Source: BOG-908 sp963848205 (lineage in GTDB: Bacteria > Pseudomonadota > Alphaproteobacteria > Acetobacterales > Acetobacteraceae). Taken from it: a stretch of 64,000 nucleotides of DNA. This document shows, piece after piece, positions 1-8,520 of the stretch (position 1 is its first letter; every line of letters starts with the position of its first letter). The position numbers and the translations under genes are program-made. The DNA lies in assembly GCA_963848205.1 (NCBI GenBank), contig CAWKCV010000003.1, positions 558,001 to 622,000 of the forward strand, in the 5' to 3' direction. Below the pieces are notes generated by a model. It was not told the origin of the DNA, ran no database searches, and saw only the letters and a program-made list of their open reading frames with translations.

Positions 1-650
1 CGAAGCCGTGTCTCGTCGGAGATGGCGAGACCATCGCGCGGACCGACCGCCTGACCGTTGACGTCGACCCGGCCAGCGGCCGGCACCAGATACAGTGAGC
101 GACCCGGGGCAGGGGTGTAGTCCACCATCTCGCCGGCGCGGAGCGTGGCCGCGAGCAGGCGGGCGTCGGCGCGGATGGGCAGGGCGTCGCCCTCATCCTG
201 ATGCCCGCTGGCAAGAGTGATGAAGCGCCCCGCGCGTTCGCCTTTGGGAAAAGGCCGTGCGCCCCACGATGGCGTGCCGCCCTGCCGCTCGGGCACAATC
301 CAAATCTGGAAGATCTTCGTCGCCTGGTCTTCCTGGTTGTATTCGGAATGACGGATACCGCTGCCGGCGCTCATCACCTGCACGTCGCCGGCTTCGGTCC
401 GTCCCGTGTTGCCGAGGCTGTCCTGATGCGTAATCGCACCCTCGCGCACATAGGTGATGATTTCCATGTCGCGATGCGGATGCGGCGGAAAGCCTTGCTT
501 GGGGGCAATGACGTCGTCGTTCCATACACGCAGGCTGCCCCAGCGCATCCGCGCCGGGTCTTGGTAATCGGCGAACGAGAAATGGTGTTTCGTGTCGAGC
601 CAACCGTGGTTGCCGCCGCCGAGACGGTCGAAAGGACGCAGTTCGAGCAT
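1..650 (-). CDS. Pirin family protein (5' part; runs off the left edge)
   Basis: Reading leftward from an ATG at 650-648, the frame stays open to base 1, giving about 216 residues that begin MLELRPFDRLGGGNHGWLDT. The cupin metal-binding pattern FPPHPHRDMEI and the following GSGIRHSE segment are typical of YhhW-type pirins, bicupin iron proteins of which some act as quercetin 2,3-dioxygenases in vitro. A good ribosome site (GGAGAAG) lies just upstream, fixing the start. The C-terminal end is missing because the window stops. It is divergent from a LysR regulator gene about 118 bp away, a common arrangement in which the regulator controls its neighbour. The physiological substrate is unknown. 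Confidence 0.9.
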   Translation of the reverse strand, partial: MLELRPFDRLGGGNHGWLDTKHHFSFADYQDPARMRWGSLRVWNDDVIAPKQGFPPHPHRDMEIITYVREGAITHQDSLGNTGRTEAGDVQVMSAGSGIRHSEYNQEDQATKIFQIWIVPERQGGTPSWGARPFPKGERAGRFITLASGHQDEGDALPIRADARLLAATLRAGEMVDYTPAPGRSLYLVPAAGRVDVNGQAVGPRDGLAISDETRL

Positions 651-768
651 GACCTTCTCCCTTGGAGCGCGCCGCCGGGCTTGGGGCCGCTCTGACTTTC
701 AACGATATGGGCATGGTCGCTCATCGCTGATATAGAAACTGTGGAAAGCTAATGTTTCGGAAACTGCA

Positions 769-1683
769 ATGCCGCGGCTACCCGATCTCGAGGCCTGGGC
801 CATTTTCGCCACTGTCGTGGAAACCGGCTCCTTCTCACGTTCTGCGACCGAGCTCGGTCTTTCCAAGGCGACGATCTCGAAGGCTGTCACACGGCTGGAA
901 GCGCGTATGGGCGCACGCCTTCTGCATCGCTCGTCGCACCGCCTGCAACTGACCGACATAGGGCAGGCTTCCGTCGCCCATGCGGCCCACATGCTCGCCG
1001 AGGCGGAGCACGCGGAAGCCGAGGTGCAGTCGCGCTCGGCCGAGCCGCGCGGCCTGGTGCGGATCGCGGCGCCGATGTCGTTCGGTGTGGCGCATCTGGC
1101 GCCGCTGCTGCCCGCGCTGCTGTACCATCTGCCGCATATCCGGGTCGACCTGCATCTCAGCGACGCGCAGATCGACCTCGTGGGTGACGGTTTCGACCTC
1201 GCAATACGCGTCGCCATCATGGAGGATTCGACGCTGAGGGTGCGCCGCATCTGTGCCGTCCGGCGTATCCTGGTAGGCTCGCCCAGCTATTTCGCCGCCT
1301 CCGGCCATCCCACCCATCCGCGCGACCTCGAGCATCACCGCTGTCTGGCCTACACCTATCTGCCGACGCCCGACCGTTGGCGGTTCCACAATGCCGCCGG
1401 CGAGATGGTCACCGTCACGCCCGCCGGCCCTTTGCGCGTCAACAATGCGGACGCGATCGCACCCTCATTGCTGGCCGGGGTCGGGCTGGCGGTGCAGCCG
1501 GAGTTCATCGCCTGGCGGGACCTCGCCGAAGGGCGTCTCGAACGGACGATGACAGAGTGGTCGATGGCCGACGCGGACCTCAATATCGTCACCCCGCCCG
1601 GCGGTTTGCGGCCGCCACGGGTGACCGCTGTCATCGAGTTTTTGGCTGGCCGGTTGGCGCGCGCACCCTGGGCCGCCGGCTGA
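769..1683 (+). CDS. LysR-family transcriptional regulator
   Basis: The 304-residue product has the usual LysR length and order. An N-terminal winged helix-turn-helix occupies about residues 5-62, including TGSFSRSATELGLSKATISK and LLHRSSHRLQLTDIG, and is followed by a periplasmic-binding-like effector domain that starts near residue 90. Such proteins normally bind as tetramers to a divergent promoter and respond to a small ligand. The gene is transcribed away from the pirin gene, so the 118-bp gap at 651-768 is the likely control region. The effector cannot be read from sequence. The ino1 gene downstream is on the same strand but 146 bp away, so a role in controlling that operon is possible but unproven. 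Confidence 0.92.
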   Translation: MPRLPDLEAWAIFATVVETGSFSRSATELGLSKATISKAVTRLEARMGARLLHRSSHRLQLTDIGQASVAHAAHMLAEAEHAEAEVQSRSAEPRGLVRIAAPMSFGVAHLAPLLPALLYHLPHIRVDLHLSDAQIDLVGDGFDLAIRVAIMEDSTLRVRRICAVRRILVGSPSYFAASGHPTHPRDLEHHRCLAYTYLPTPDRWRFHNAAGEMVTVTPAGPLRVNNADAIAPSLLAGVGLAVQPEFIAWRDLAEGRLERTMTEWSMADADLNIVTPPGGLRPPRVTAVIEFLAGRLARAPWAAG

Positions 1684-1829
1684 GCCGACTGGCTGCCTGA
1701 ACATCGAGAGTTCGCTGGCAAGTTCGTGAGCAGTGCGGTTCTTGGGTTTAAAGCCTCGCCTTTGGTCCCATCTGGCCCTGACGCCCTCGGCACTCAGCAC
1801 GGGTGGCAGGTATGAGGAAACGACAGAAA

Positions 1830-3035
1830 ATGCCCGATGTCGGGGTCAGCGAGCGAGATACAGGCCGTCGTCTTGGGGTGTTGATCGTCGGCGTCGGTGG
1901 TGCTGTCGCCACGACGGCCATTGCCGGCATCGAACTGCTGCGCCGCGGATCGAACGACCTCGCAGGCCTGCCGCTCGCCGATACCGATGTGCCTGGCCTG
2001 GCTGCCTACCGGAATATGCAGTTTGCCGGTTGGGACCTCAATGGCGACGACCTCAGTCGTGCCGCGCACGGCCATCGCGTGCTCGAGCCTGATCAGGCCG
2101 AGCAGGTCGCCGAGAAGCTGGCCCACATCAAGCCCTGGCCTGCGGTTGGCAGCACCGATTTCTGTGCGAACGTGGATGGGGCCAACAAGGTGGTGGCTGG
2201 CAGCCATCGCGGCGCCGTGCAGCGCATTTCGCAGGACATCCGCGATTACAAACAGTCGAGCGGAATCGATGACGTTGTGGTGATCAATCTGGCTTCCGTC
2301 GAGCGTTGGCCGGAAGATACGTCGGTGTTGCAGGACATGGCCGCGTTCGAGCGTGGGTTAGACGATAACAATCCGTCGATCAGCCCGGCCATGCTGTATG
2401 CCTACGCGGCGATTACCGGCGGCGTGCCTTATGGCAATTTCACCCCCAGCCTGGCGGCCGATATTCCGGCACTCGTGCAATTGGCCAGCGAACGCAACGT
2501 GCCCGTCGCCGGCAAGGACGGAAAGACGGGCCAGACATTCCTGAAGACCGTGCTTGCGCCGGCGTTGCGCGCCCGCTCCCTCTTTGTCGAAGGCTGGTTC
2601 AGCACCAACATCCTCGGCAATCGGGATGGCCTGGCATTGGACAATCCGGACAGCCTGCAAAGCAAGTTGAATACAAAGGCGTCGGTGCTGGACAATATTC
2701 TCGGCTATCCGGTTGAGAATCACGTCGTCAACATCCAGTACTACAAGCCACGTGGCGACAATAAGGAGGCCTGGGACAACATCGACATCGTCGGGTTCCT
2801 TGGCCAGAAAATGCAGATCAAGCTGAATTTTCTCTGCCGCGACAGTATTCTTGCGGCCCCACTCGTCATCGAGATTGCACGCGTTCTGGATCTTGCGCGG
2901 CGTCGCGGGCATGGCGGCATTCAGGAGCAGCTCGGGCTGTTCTTCAAAGCGCCGATGACACAAGCTGGGCGCCGTGAGGAACATGCATTTGCCACTCAGC
3001 AGAAAACGTTGATCGACTGGTTGGTGGCGGCCTGA
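1830..3035 (+). CDS. ino1: Inositol-3-phosphate synthase
   Basis: This protein of about 401 residues matches myo-inositol-1-phosphate synthases, which convert glucose 6-phosphate to inositol 3-phosphate with bound NAD. The N-terminal Rossmann motif LIVGVGGAVATT lies close to the start. Later landmarks are GSTDFCANVDGAN, STNILGNRDG and KSSVLD-like NTKASVLDNILGYP, then NIQYYKPRGDNKEAWDNID, all near the NAD and substrate pocket in this family. In-frame GTG (1803) and ATG (1812) starts also exist. I chose ATG 1830 because AGGA lies 11 bases before it. It is the first gene of a nine-gene block, 26 bp before the next gene, and probably supplies the inositol unit for the pathway. Confidence 0.9.
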   Translation: MPDVGVSERDTGRRLGVLIVGVGGAVATTAIAGIELLRRGSNDLAGLPLADTDVPGLAAYRNMQFAGWDLNGDDLSRAAHGHRVLEPDQAEQVAEKLAHIKPWPAVGSTDFCANVDGANKVVAGSHRGAVQRISQDIRDYKQSSGIDDVVVINLASVERWPEDTSVLQDMAAFERGLDDNNPSISPAMLYAYAAITGGVPYGNFTPSLAADIPALVQLASERNVPVAGKDGKTGQTFLKTVLAPALRARSLFVEGWFSTNILGNRDGLALDNPDSLQSKLNTKASVLDNILGYPVENHVVNIQYYKPRGDNKEAWDNIDIVGFLGQKMQIKLNFLCRDSILAAPLVIEIARVLDLARRRGHGGIQEQLGLFFKAPMTQAGRREEHAFATQQKTLIDWLVAA

Positions 3036-3061
3036 ACGCGCCAGCAGGATTCGTCAGAACA

Positions 3062-4006
3062 ATGGACGGTGTTGCGCCACTTCAGGTATCAGCGGCGAGT
3101 GACCTTGTGTGGGTTGCACGCGTTGCCGCCGAGATCGCGACGCTGAAGCGTATCCGCGATGCACGATCGTCCGACAGTCTGGCATCTCGGCTGTTCCGTC
3201 AGGCTTGGCAGTGTCTATGTCGTGGAGACAAGCCTGAGACCGTCGCTCTGGGCGTGACAGCAAATGCGCTGGCTGCGTTGCGCCTCGGTGGTATCGACAC
3301 AGCGGTGCTGCGCCATGCTGGCTTGTCGGAAGCGGAGACGGCCGACATTCTGCGTGCGTCGTTCGACGATGTTGCTGACTTTCTGCCGGCTGATGTGGGT
3401 GCCGGTTTGCGGCCGCATGTCGGCGGGGCAGCGGCGGAGGCGCCAATCACGCAGGAAGATGTGCCGGATGTTGTGGACGCGCTCATCCGCCAGCCACGGG
3501 CCGGCGCTACTTGCCCCGGAAAGCCCCGTCTGATGCTGGAGCCTTCGGAAAGCCATGGCGACCATTGTCTCGCCGTGGCCGTTCTCGGAGTGCTGCTCTG
3601 CCCTGAATACGGGGCCGATGTGGCGAGTGTGTTCCTGGCCGGTCTTTCCCACCACTTCCACAATGCAAGGTTGCCCGATTCCGGTTTCGCCGGAGAAGTG
3701 CTGCTCGGCGACCATCTGGCGCCGATTCTGCGCAGACTGGTCGACGAGTCACTTGATACCCTTCCGTCGCAACTTGCTGCCGCGACGCGCGAAGCACTCG
3801 CGCAAACGGCGGACGCCGCAACATCGCAAGGCCGCGCTTTTAACGCCGCCGACGTCATCGACCGGCTGATGGAGGTGCGGCATTTCGCCGCTGTCGTGCG
3901 CTTTACCGAAGCGCAGGCGTTGGATGACATGCAACTCGTCCACGCCGGTCCGGTGCAGGAGTTCCACTATGGCGTCATGCGCCGGACCGGATTGCTCGCC
4001 GGATGA
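3062..4006 (+). CDS. HD-domain-like protein of unknown role
   Basis: The 314-residue product resembles HD-superfamily phosphohydrolases in its second half: H165 and H168 in SHGDHCLAVAV, then GLSHHFHNARLPDSGF around residues 195-209, and a helix AADVIDRLMEVRHFA typical of HD folds. The usual HD doublet is replaced by HH (197-198), so a standard two-metal site cannot be assumed. The N-terminal half has no motif that I recognise. Its stop overlaps the next start by four bases (ATGA), so it is translationally coupled to the methyltransferase. Removing the phosphate from inositol phosphate would fit the context, but that is inference only. Confidence 0.6.
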   Translation: MDGVAPLQVSAASDLVWVARVAAEIATLKRIRDARSSDSLASRLFRQAWQCLCRGDKPETVALGVTANALAALRLGGIDTAVLRHAGLSEAETADILRASFDDVADFLPADVGAGLRPHVGGAAAEAPITQEDVPDVVDALIRQPRAGATCPGKPRLMLEPSESHGDHCLAVAVLGVLLCPEYGADVASVFLAGLSHHFHNARLPDSGFAGEVLLGDHLAPILRRLVDESLDTLPSQLAAATREALAQTADAATSQGRAFNAADVIDRLMEVRHFAAVVRFTEAQALDDMQLVHAGPVQEFHYGVMRRTGLLAG

Positions 4007-5172
4007 CCAGTGCGTCCCGCACGCTTTACAGCCCGCTCACGGGAGCCGCGCTCACCGCCGGCCAGCACGATCTGCATGCGACTGGGGAGCGCTGGCCTGT
4101 GGTGGACGGAATAGCGTTCCTGCGCGCCGACCGCCGTGCGCTGGCCGATGCAGCTTTGGCTGCGCTGGACGCGAACGATCCCAACTCCGCCTGCGTCATC
4201 CTGCTGGCTGACCAGGATGACTGGGCCAGCACTCCACCACCCGACGATGCTGCCCGCCGACATGTGGTGCGAGCGCGCGGGTCGCTGACGTTTCGCGCGG
4301 CGATGGACCTGCTTGCCTTCGGACCGGTCGGCACCTATTTCGCGCACCGCTGGTCAGACCCAACCTTTCTCTCCGGCCTTGCATTGGCCGAAGCGCATTG
4401 GCACGCGCCAACGCGTATTGTGGAGCTTGCCTGTGGCGCAGGCCATTTTCTACGTGCGTTCGCCGATCGCGCGCCCACCTCCGACATCATCGGGTGCGAT
4501 CTGGTGTTCGCCAAACTCTGGCTCGCGCGCCACTTCGTCGCCCCCTCGGCGCGATTGATTTGTTGCGACGCAGGCCAGCCCTGGCCGCTGTCAGACAGCT
4601 CGGCCTCTTTGGTGTTCTGCCATGACGCTTTCTATTTTCTACCCGACAAGCAACATGTCGCTTCTGAGATGCTGCGTGTAGTCGGGAAGGGGCGTGTTCT
4701 CGTCGGCCACGCGCATAACGCGGCCGTCGACAATTTGTCGCACGGCGCGCCTCTGCTGCCGGAGCAATATCAGAAGTTGTTTGGCCCCGCCTTGCTTTAT
4801 GACGACGCTGAACTCACCGCGTCACTGGCCGAGGCACGCGCGCCGGTACCCGCCTCGGCCGCATCGTTGCGCCATGCCCCTGCGGTCGCGTTGGCAGCCG
4901 GCGCCGCCGCGTTCGATCGCCCGCTTGCATCGACAGATGGACTCGCGCTTCCGCCTGCTGGCCGGCCCTTACGGCTGAATCCGCTTTATGCGCCGGCAAT
5001 AGATGGCACGCGCCACTTGCGGTTTCCCTCACCGCGCTACGAAGCGGAATACGCGTCGCTGGCGACTTACCGATTGACGACCGATGCACCGGCGTGCGCG
5101 GTTGCCGGCGATCCGCAGCTTGCGGAAGCGATACGACGACGTGAGCTAGTGGATTTGCCTGCATCATGGTGA
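4003..5172 (+). CDS. Class I SAM-dependent methyltransferase
   Basis: The 389-residue protein has a Rossmann-type SAM-binding motif I at residues 139-148 (IVELACGAGHFL), an acidic strand-2 end (IIGCDLVFA), and a motif IV-like SASLVFCHDAFYFLPD, followed by a C-terminal extension of more than 120 residues. The N-terminal 40 residues (LYSPLTGAAL...WPVVDGIAFL) look like the Trm112-type lead seen in many small-molecule methyltransferases but without its cysteines. It overlaps the preceding gene by four bases and the next by a few, so it belongs to the same transcript. The acceptor is unknown; an O- or N-methyl group on an inositol or sugar product would fit the neighbours. Confidence 0.82.
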   Translation: MTSASRTLYSPLTGAALTAGQHDLHATGERWPVVDGIAFLRADRRALADAALAALDANDPNSACVILLADQDDWASTPPPDDAARRHVVRARGSLTFRAAMDLLAFGPVGTYFAHRWSDPTFLSGLALAEAHWHAPTRIVELACGAGHFLRAFADRAPTSDIIGCDLVFAKLWLARHFVAPSARLICCDAGQPWPLSDSSASLVFCHDAFYFLPDKQHVASEMLRVVGKGRVLVGHAHNAAVDNLSHGAPLLPEQYQKLFGPALLYDDAELTASLAEARAPVPASAASLRHAPAVALAAGAAAFDRPLASTDGLALPPAGRPLRLNPLYAPAIDGTRHLRFPSPRYEAEYASLATYRLTTDAPACAVAGDPQLAEAIRRRELVDLPASW

Positions 5173-6215
5173 TGGATGCTGCACGGCTCGGATGGGGCAT
5201 TGCGGGTTTTGGCTGGGTGGCACGCGACTTTGCCGCACCGGCCATCCGCGATTCGCGGAACGGCACGTTGCTTGCCGTGTACGATGAGTCGCCAATCGCG
5301 CTTGATCACGCCCGGCGCGACATCAAAACCGCAGTCTGCCACGCGCGACTTGCAGACTTTCTGGCAACCCCGGGTTTGCAGGCAGTCTATATCGCCACAC
5401 CCAATCACGCCCATCGCATGCTGGCTGAGAAAGCCGCCGCCGCCGGGCTCGCCGTATTATGCGAAAAGCCGATGGCCACCAGCTTGGCGGAGGCGGATTG
5501 CATGGTCGCGGCCTGTGAGAAAGCCGGCGTCCGTTATGCCACGGCTTTCGATCAGCGCTTTCACCCGGCGCACCGCCACATGGCGAGGCTGATTGCGGAA
5601 GGTGCGATCGGCCGACCGACGGCAATACGAATCGTCTATGCCTGCTGGGTGGATAGCGGCTGGGCGCCCGACGGTGTCAGCACCGACAATTGGCGGATCG
5701 ATCGCGCACGCGCCGGCGGTGGTGCTTTGTTCGACCTCGCGCCACACGGCTTGGACCTCGCCGCCATGATACTCGGCGAACAGATCGACATCGTCGCATC
5801 TATGGGCCAATCGCGCGTGCATGATTATGTGCGCGGGCCCGGCTCCGTTGAAGACGGCGCCTTGCTGATGGGACGCTCTGCTTCAGGCGTGCTGCTGCAG
5901 ATGCATGTTGCTTATAACTGCCCTGAAACATTGCCACGCAGACGCTTGGAAATTGTGGGCACCGCAGGCCAACTCGTCGCCCTGAACACGATGGGCCAGA
6001 CTCCCGGCGGCGAGTTGCATCTGACGTCTGCGTCGGACGGGATTGCTTGTAGGGTGGAAGTTCCCGATGCCATGCGATCCCCGTTCGTGGGCCAGATGCA
6101 AGCGTTTGCCTCCGCGGTGCTTGACGACAGCGATTTCGGTTTTTCCGCGCAGCACGACCTTCACACGATGTCATTGCTGGAACATGCGCAGGCGATGGTG
6201 ACTGAATGCCGCTGA
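5166..6215 (+). CDS. Gfo/Idh/MocA-family NAD(P)-dependent oxidoreductase
   Basis: The 349-residue protein carries the dinucleotide-binding GIAGFGWVARDF at residues 11-22, the family hallmark CEKPMA (E100-K101-P102), and the GGALFDLAPHGLDL segment that carries the catalytic Asp and His in inositol and glucose-fructose dehydrogenases. Members oxidise or reduce sugar and inositol hydroxyls. Beside an inositol phosphate synthase, oxidation of an inositol to an inosose is a natural guess. ATG 5166 and ATG 5172 are both possible; the second gives a TGATG junction with the methyltransferase stop. The 3' end overlaps the next gene by ten bases. Confidence 0.88.
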   Translation: MVMDAARLGWGIAGFGWVARDFAAPAIRDSRNGTLLAVYDESPIALDHARRDIKTAVCHARLADFLATPGLQAVYIATPNHAHRMLAEKAAAAGLAVLCEKPMATSLAEADCMVAACEKAGVRYATAFDQRFHPAHRHMARLIAEGAIGRPTAIRIVYACWVDSGWAPDGVSTDNWRIDRARAGGGALFDLAPHGLDLAAMILGEQIDIVASMGQSRVHDYVRGPGSVEDGALLMGRSASGVLLQMHVAYNCPETLPRRRLEIVGTAGQLVALNTMGQTPGGELHLTSASDGIACRVEVPDAMRSPFVGQMQAFASAVLDDSDFGFSAQHDLHTMSLLEHAQAMVTECR

Positions 6216-7030
6216 GCCCGTTTGCCTGCAGCAATTGCGGTCATTGGCAACGCTACTTTGCTATCCCGCCGCTCTGCCCAATATGTTCGGATGTGCGCAA
6301 CGACCTGCCGGAGAATGGCTGGGATTTTCGAACGCCGGCACAACTCATTCCCACGCTGCAGTTTTATTGGCGAGAAGCAATGCCTGGTGTGTGGGAATTC
6401 TGGTCCGCGCCGCGTTTCGGCTTGGATAGTCATGGCTGGCTATTGCTGCACCCGGATGGCAACGTCGCTTTCGAGGCAGCTCCCATCTACAATGCGGCGC
6501 AACTGGCGCAGATTGCGTCGCTCGGCGGCATACGTTTTCTAGCGGCCTCGCATCCACACGGTTATGGCGCACTTTACCAGTTGCAGGATGTGTTCCGGCC
6601 TGAGGCGTTGTTGATCCAGAAGGATGATCTCGAGTGGACCAAGGCATTTCGTGTGACATTGCCGTATGACGAGTATTTCGAACTATATCCGGGGCTGACG
6701 CTCCACCATGTGGGCGGCCATTACGCTGGCCAGGCGGTGCTGCACGACGCGCCGCGGCGTGCAATATTCTCTGGCGACAGCTTGAAAATCGACTTCGACG
6801 ATCATGGCGACGCTACTGGGATTTCTTGTCACAAGGCCTATCACAAGCAGATACCGCTCTCACGCAACGAAGCGCGCCGGTATCGCGATGTCTATGCACG
6901 GCTGGATTTCACATCGGTGTTCACGCCATTTGAAATGGCGGTCGACACGACGACGAAAGCCGCTCTGGCGTTGCTGGACCAGGTAATCGAAGGCCCGCCA
7001 TTCACCACTCCGGTGCCGATCCTGCGATGA
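6206..7030 (+). CDS. MBL-fold hydrolase with N-terminal zinc ribbon
   Basis: The 274-residue protein opens with two CxxC pairs (C8/C11 and C24/C27), a rubredoxin-like zinc ribbon. The rest has the metallo-beta-lactamase landmarks: SHPHGYGAL (H116, H118), VGGHYAGQAV (H172) and FSGDSLK (D191). The canonical HxHxDH is changed to HPHGYG, so the second metal ligands are missing and the site may be mononuclear, redox-inactive or altered. The start overlaps the oxidoreductase end by ten bases, and the stop overlaps the YcaO start (ATGA), so it is firmly inside the operon. The reaction is unknown. Confidence 0.8.
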   Translation: MPLSPFACSNCGHWQRYFAIPPLCPICSDVRNDLPENGWDFRTPAQLIPTLQFYWREAMPGVWEFWSAPRFGLDSHGWLLLHPDGNVAFEAAPIYNAAQLAQIASLGGIRFLAASHPHGYGALYQLQDVFRPEALLIQKDDLEWTKAFRVTLPYDEYFELYPGLTLHHVGGHYAGQAVLHDAPRRAIFSGDSLKIDFDDHGDATGISCHKAYHKQIPLSRNEARRYRDVYARLDFTSVFTPFEMAVDTTTKAALALLDQVIEGPPFTTPVPILR

Positions 7031-8520
7031 GCATCGTCATACCGGATGCCGCGCGTGCATACCTGGACTCGATGTCACGGGGCAACGTCGAGCTGTTTGC
7101 ATTGACGCCGCTCGACCGAACAGGCGTGCCATGCTGGAATGCGATCTTTCACGATATTGACGCGAAAAGCTGGGTCGGCGTTGCACCACATGGTGTGGGC
7201 TACGGCAGCACCGATGCGGAAGCACTTATCGGCACGACGGGCGAATTGGCGGAGGCGGTGCATTCGGCCGCCGGCATCTGGCGCATGACGCGACGCAGCG
7301 GAAGCTACAACGAGCTTGTCAGCCTGCTTGGTCGCGATTCTGTCGCTGACCCGCTGACGCTATGTTTGCCTGCTGGCAGCAATGTGAATGCTGATACGCT
7401 GCTGGAATGGGTGCCGGCGCATCGTTACCCCGATTATCAGACCGTGTGGCTGCCTATGGACATTGCAGCCTGCTCCTATGGCGATCTCTCACCAGGCTAC
7501 CAGCCGTTCACCAGCCCGATCACCAATGGGCTTGGCGCCGGCCCGAGCCTTGATTTCGCAATTGGTCACGGCCTGTGCGAACTGTTTCAGCGCGATGGCA
7601 ATGGGCTGGGATTCAGGGCAATGGATCGCGGCATTCTGCTCGACTTTGGCGATGAATTTCCACGCGACCCGAGAACACGCGCGTTGCTGGCTGACCTTCG
7701 GGCGAAGGGCATCGAGGTTCTGGCGAAGTACGCTGATGACGAATTCGGTATGGCTAACGTGTATTGTGTCGGCAGCGAGAAAAGCGAGCGCGCGGCCCTG
7801 CCGATCATGGTGACTGCGGCCGGTGAAGCGGCGTCACCCGACCGTGAGCATGCGTTACGTAAGGCGCTGCTGGAGTTCGCTGCTGCACGAGCACGAAAGG
7901 CGTTCAGCCATGGCCCGCTCTCCGATGTGGCGCGCGTGGCGCCGCCTGGATACCTCAATCGCTTCCTTGCCCGCCAGACATTGGACGGCGAGGAAAGCCG
8001 CACGATGTCTGCTATGCGCGATTGGCTTGGCCGCGACCAGGCGAGTCTGCACAGGTTGCTGGAAAGCACCGTGCTTTCACGAATTTCTTGTAAGGCATTC
8101 GGCGAGTTGCCTGCGTGGGATGGCGATCTTTCTGGTGTTGGCCTGCTGTCAGAATTGCACCGGCGGCTCGATGCGCGCGGAATGCCAATTTTTGTCTTAG
8201 ACTTCTCGCCGCCTCATCACCCGAGCGTGCACGTTGTCAAGGTCGTTGTGCCAGGTTTGGAAGTAGAGACAATGAGCTATCATCGGATCGGTGAACGCGG
8301 TGTCGCAAAGCTGCTGCAACGTGGCTCACATTTGACTGGATTTGGATCTCCGCCGGAAGGCGCGTTGCCGGTGCGTCTGCCGCCAGATGCGGCGGAGCGG
8401 CTCGGCGGCATACCGTGGTTCGATGTTCGTGCGGTGGACCGCATTGTCGGTCAGCTTTACCCGCTCTACCGCGAGCCGGAAGTGCATGCAGCGCAAATCG
8501 CGATGCGAGCGGCCGCTTGA
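7027..8520 (+). CDS. YcaO-like ATP-dependent enzyme
   Basis: This 497-residue protein shows the YcaO nucleotide-binding blocks: E65, E73 and E76 in TDAEALIGTTGELAEAV, the strongly conserved NGLGAGPSLDFAIG with CELFQRD (E185, R189, D190), and ALRKALLEFAAARAR with E283. YcaO enzymes activate an amide with ATP and install azolines, thioamides or amidines, usually on peptides. The proline-rich PxPxP tail of azoline-forming cyclodehydratases is absent, there is no TfuA or E1-like partner nearby, and I see no precursor peptide gene in the operon. A non-peptide substrate, or a peptide encoded elsewhere, should be considered. Coupled at both ends by four-base overlaps. Confidence 0.85.
   Translation: MSIVIPDAARAYLDSMSRGNVELFALTPLDRTGVPCWNAIFHDIDAKSWVGVAPHGVGYGSTDAEALIGTTGELAEAVHSAAGIWRMTRRSGSYNELVSLLGRDSVADPLTLCLPAGSNVNADTLLEWVPAHRYPDYQTVWLPMDIAACSYGDLSPGYQPFTSPITNGLGAGPSLDFAIGHGLCELFQRDGNGLGFRAMDRGILLDFGDEFPRDPRTRALLADLRAKGIEVLAKYADDEFGMANVYCVGSEKSERAALPIMVTAAGEAASPDREHALRKALLEFAAARARKAFSHGPLSDVARVAPPGYLNRFLARQTLDGEESRTMSAMRDWLGRDQASLHRLLESTVLSRISCKAFGELPAWDGDLSGVGLLSELHRRLDARGMPIFVLDFSPPHHPSVHVVKVVVPGLEVETMSYHRIGERGVAKLLQRGSHLTGFGSPPEGALPVRLPPDAAERLGGIPWFDVRAVDRIVGQLYPLYREPEVHAAQIAMRAAA

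Noticed and set aside
1684..1802. Precursor peptide gene for the YcaO enzyme in the operon leader
   Set aside because: No start with a ribosome site and a leader/core-like sequence can be read in either strand of this gap.
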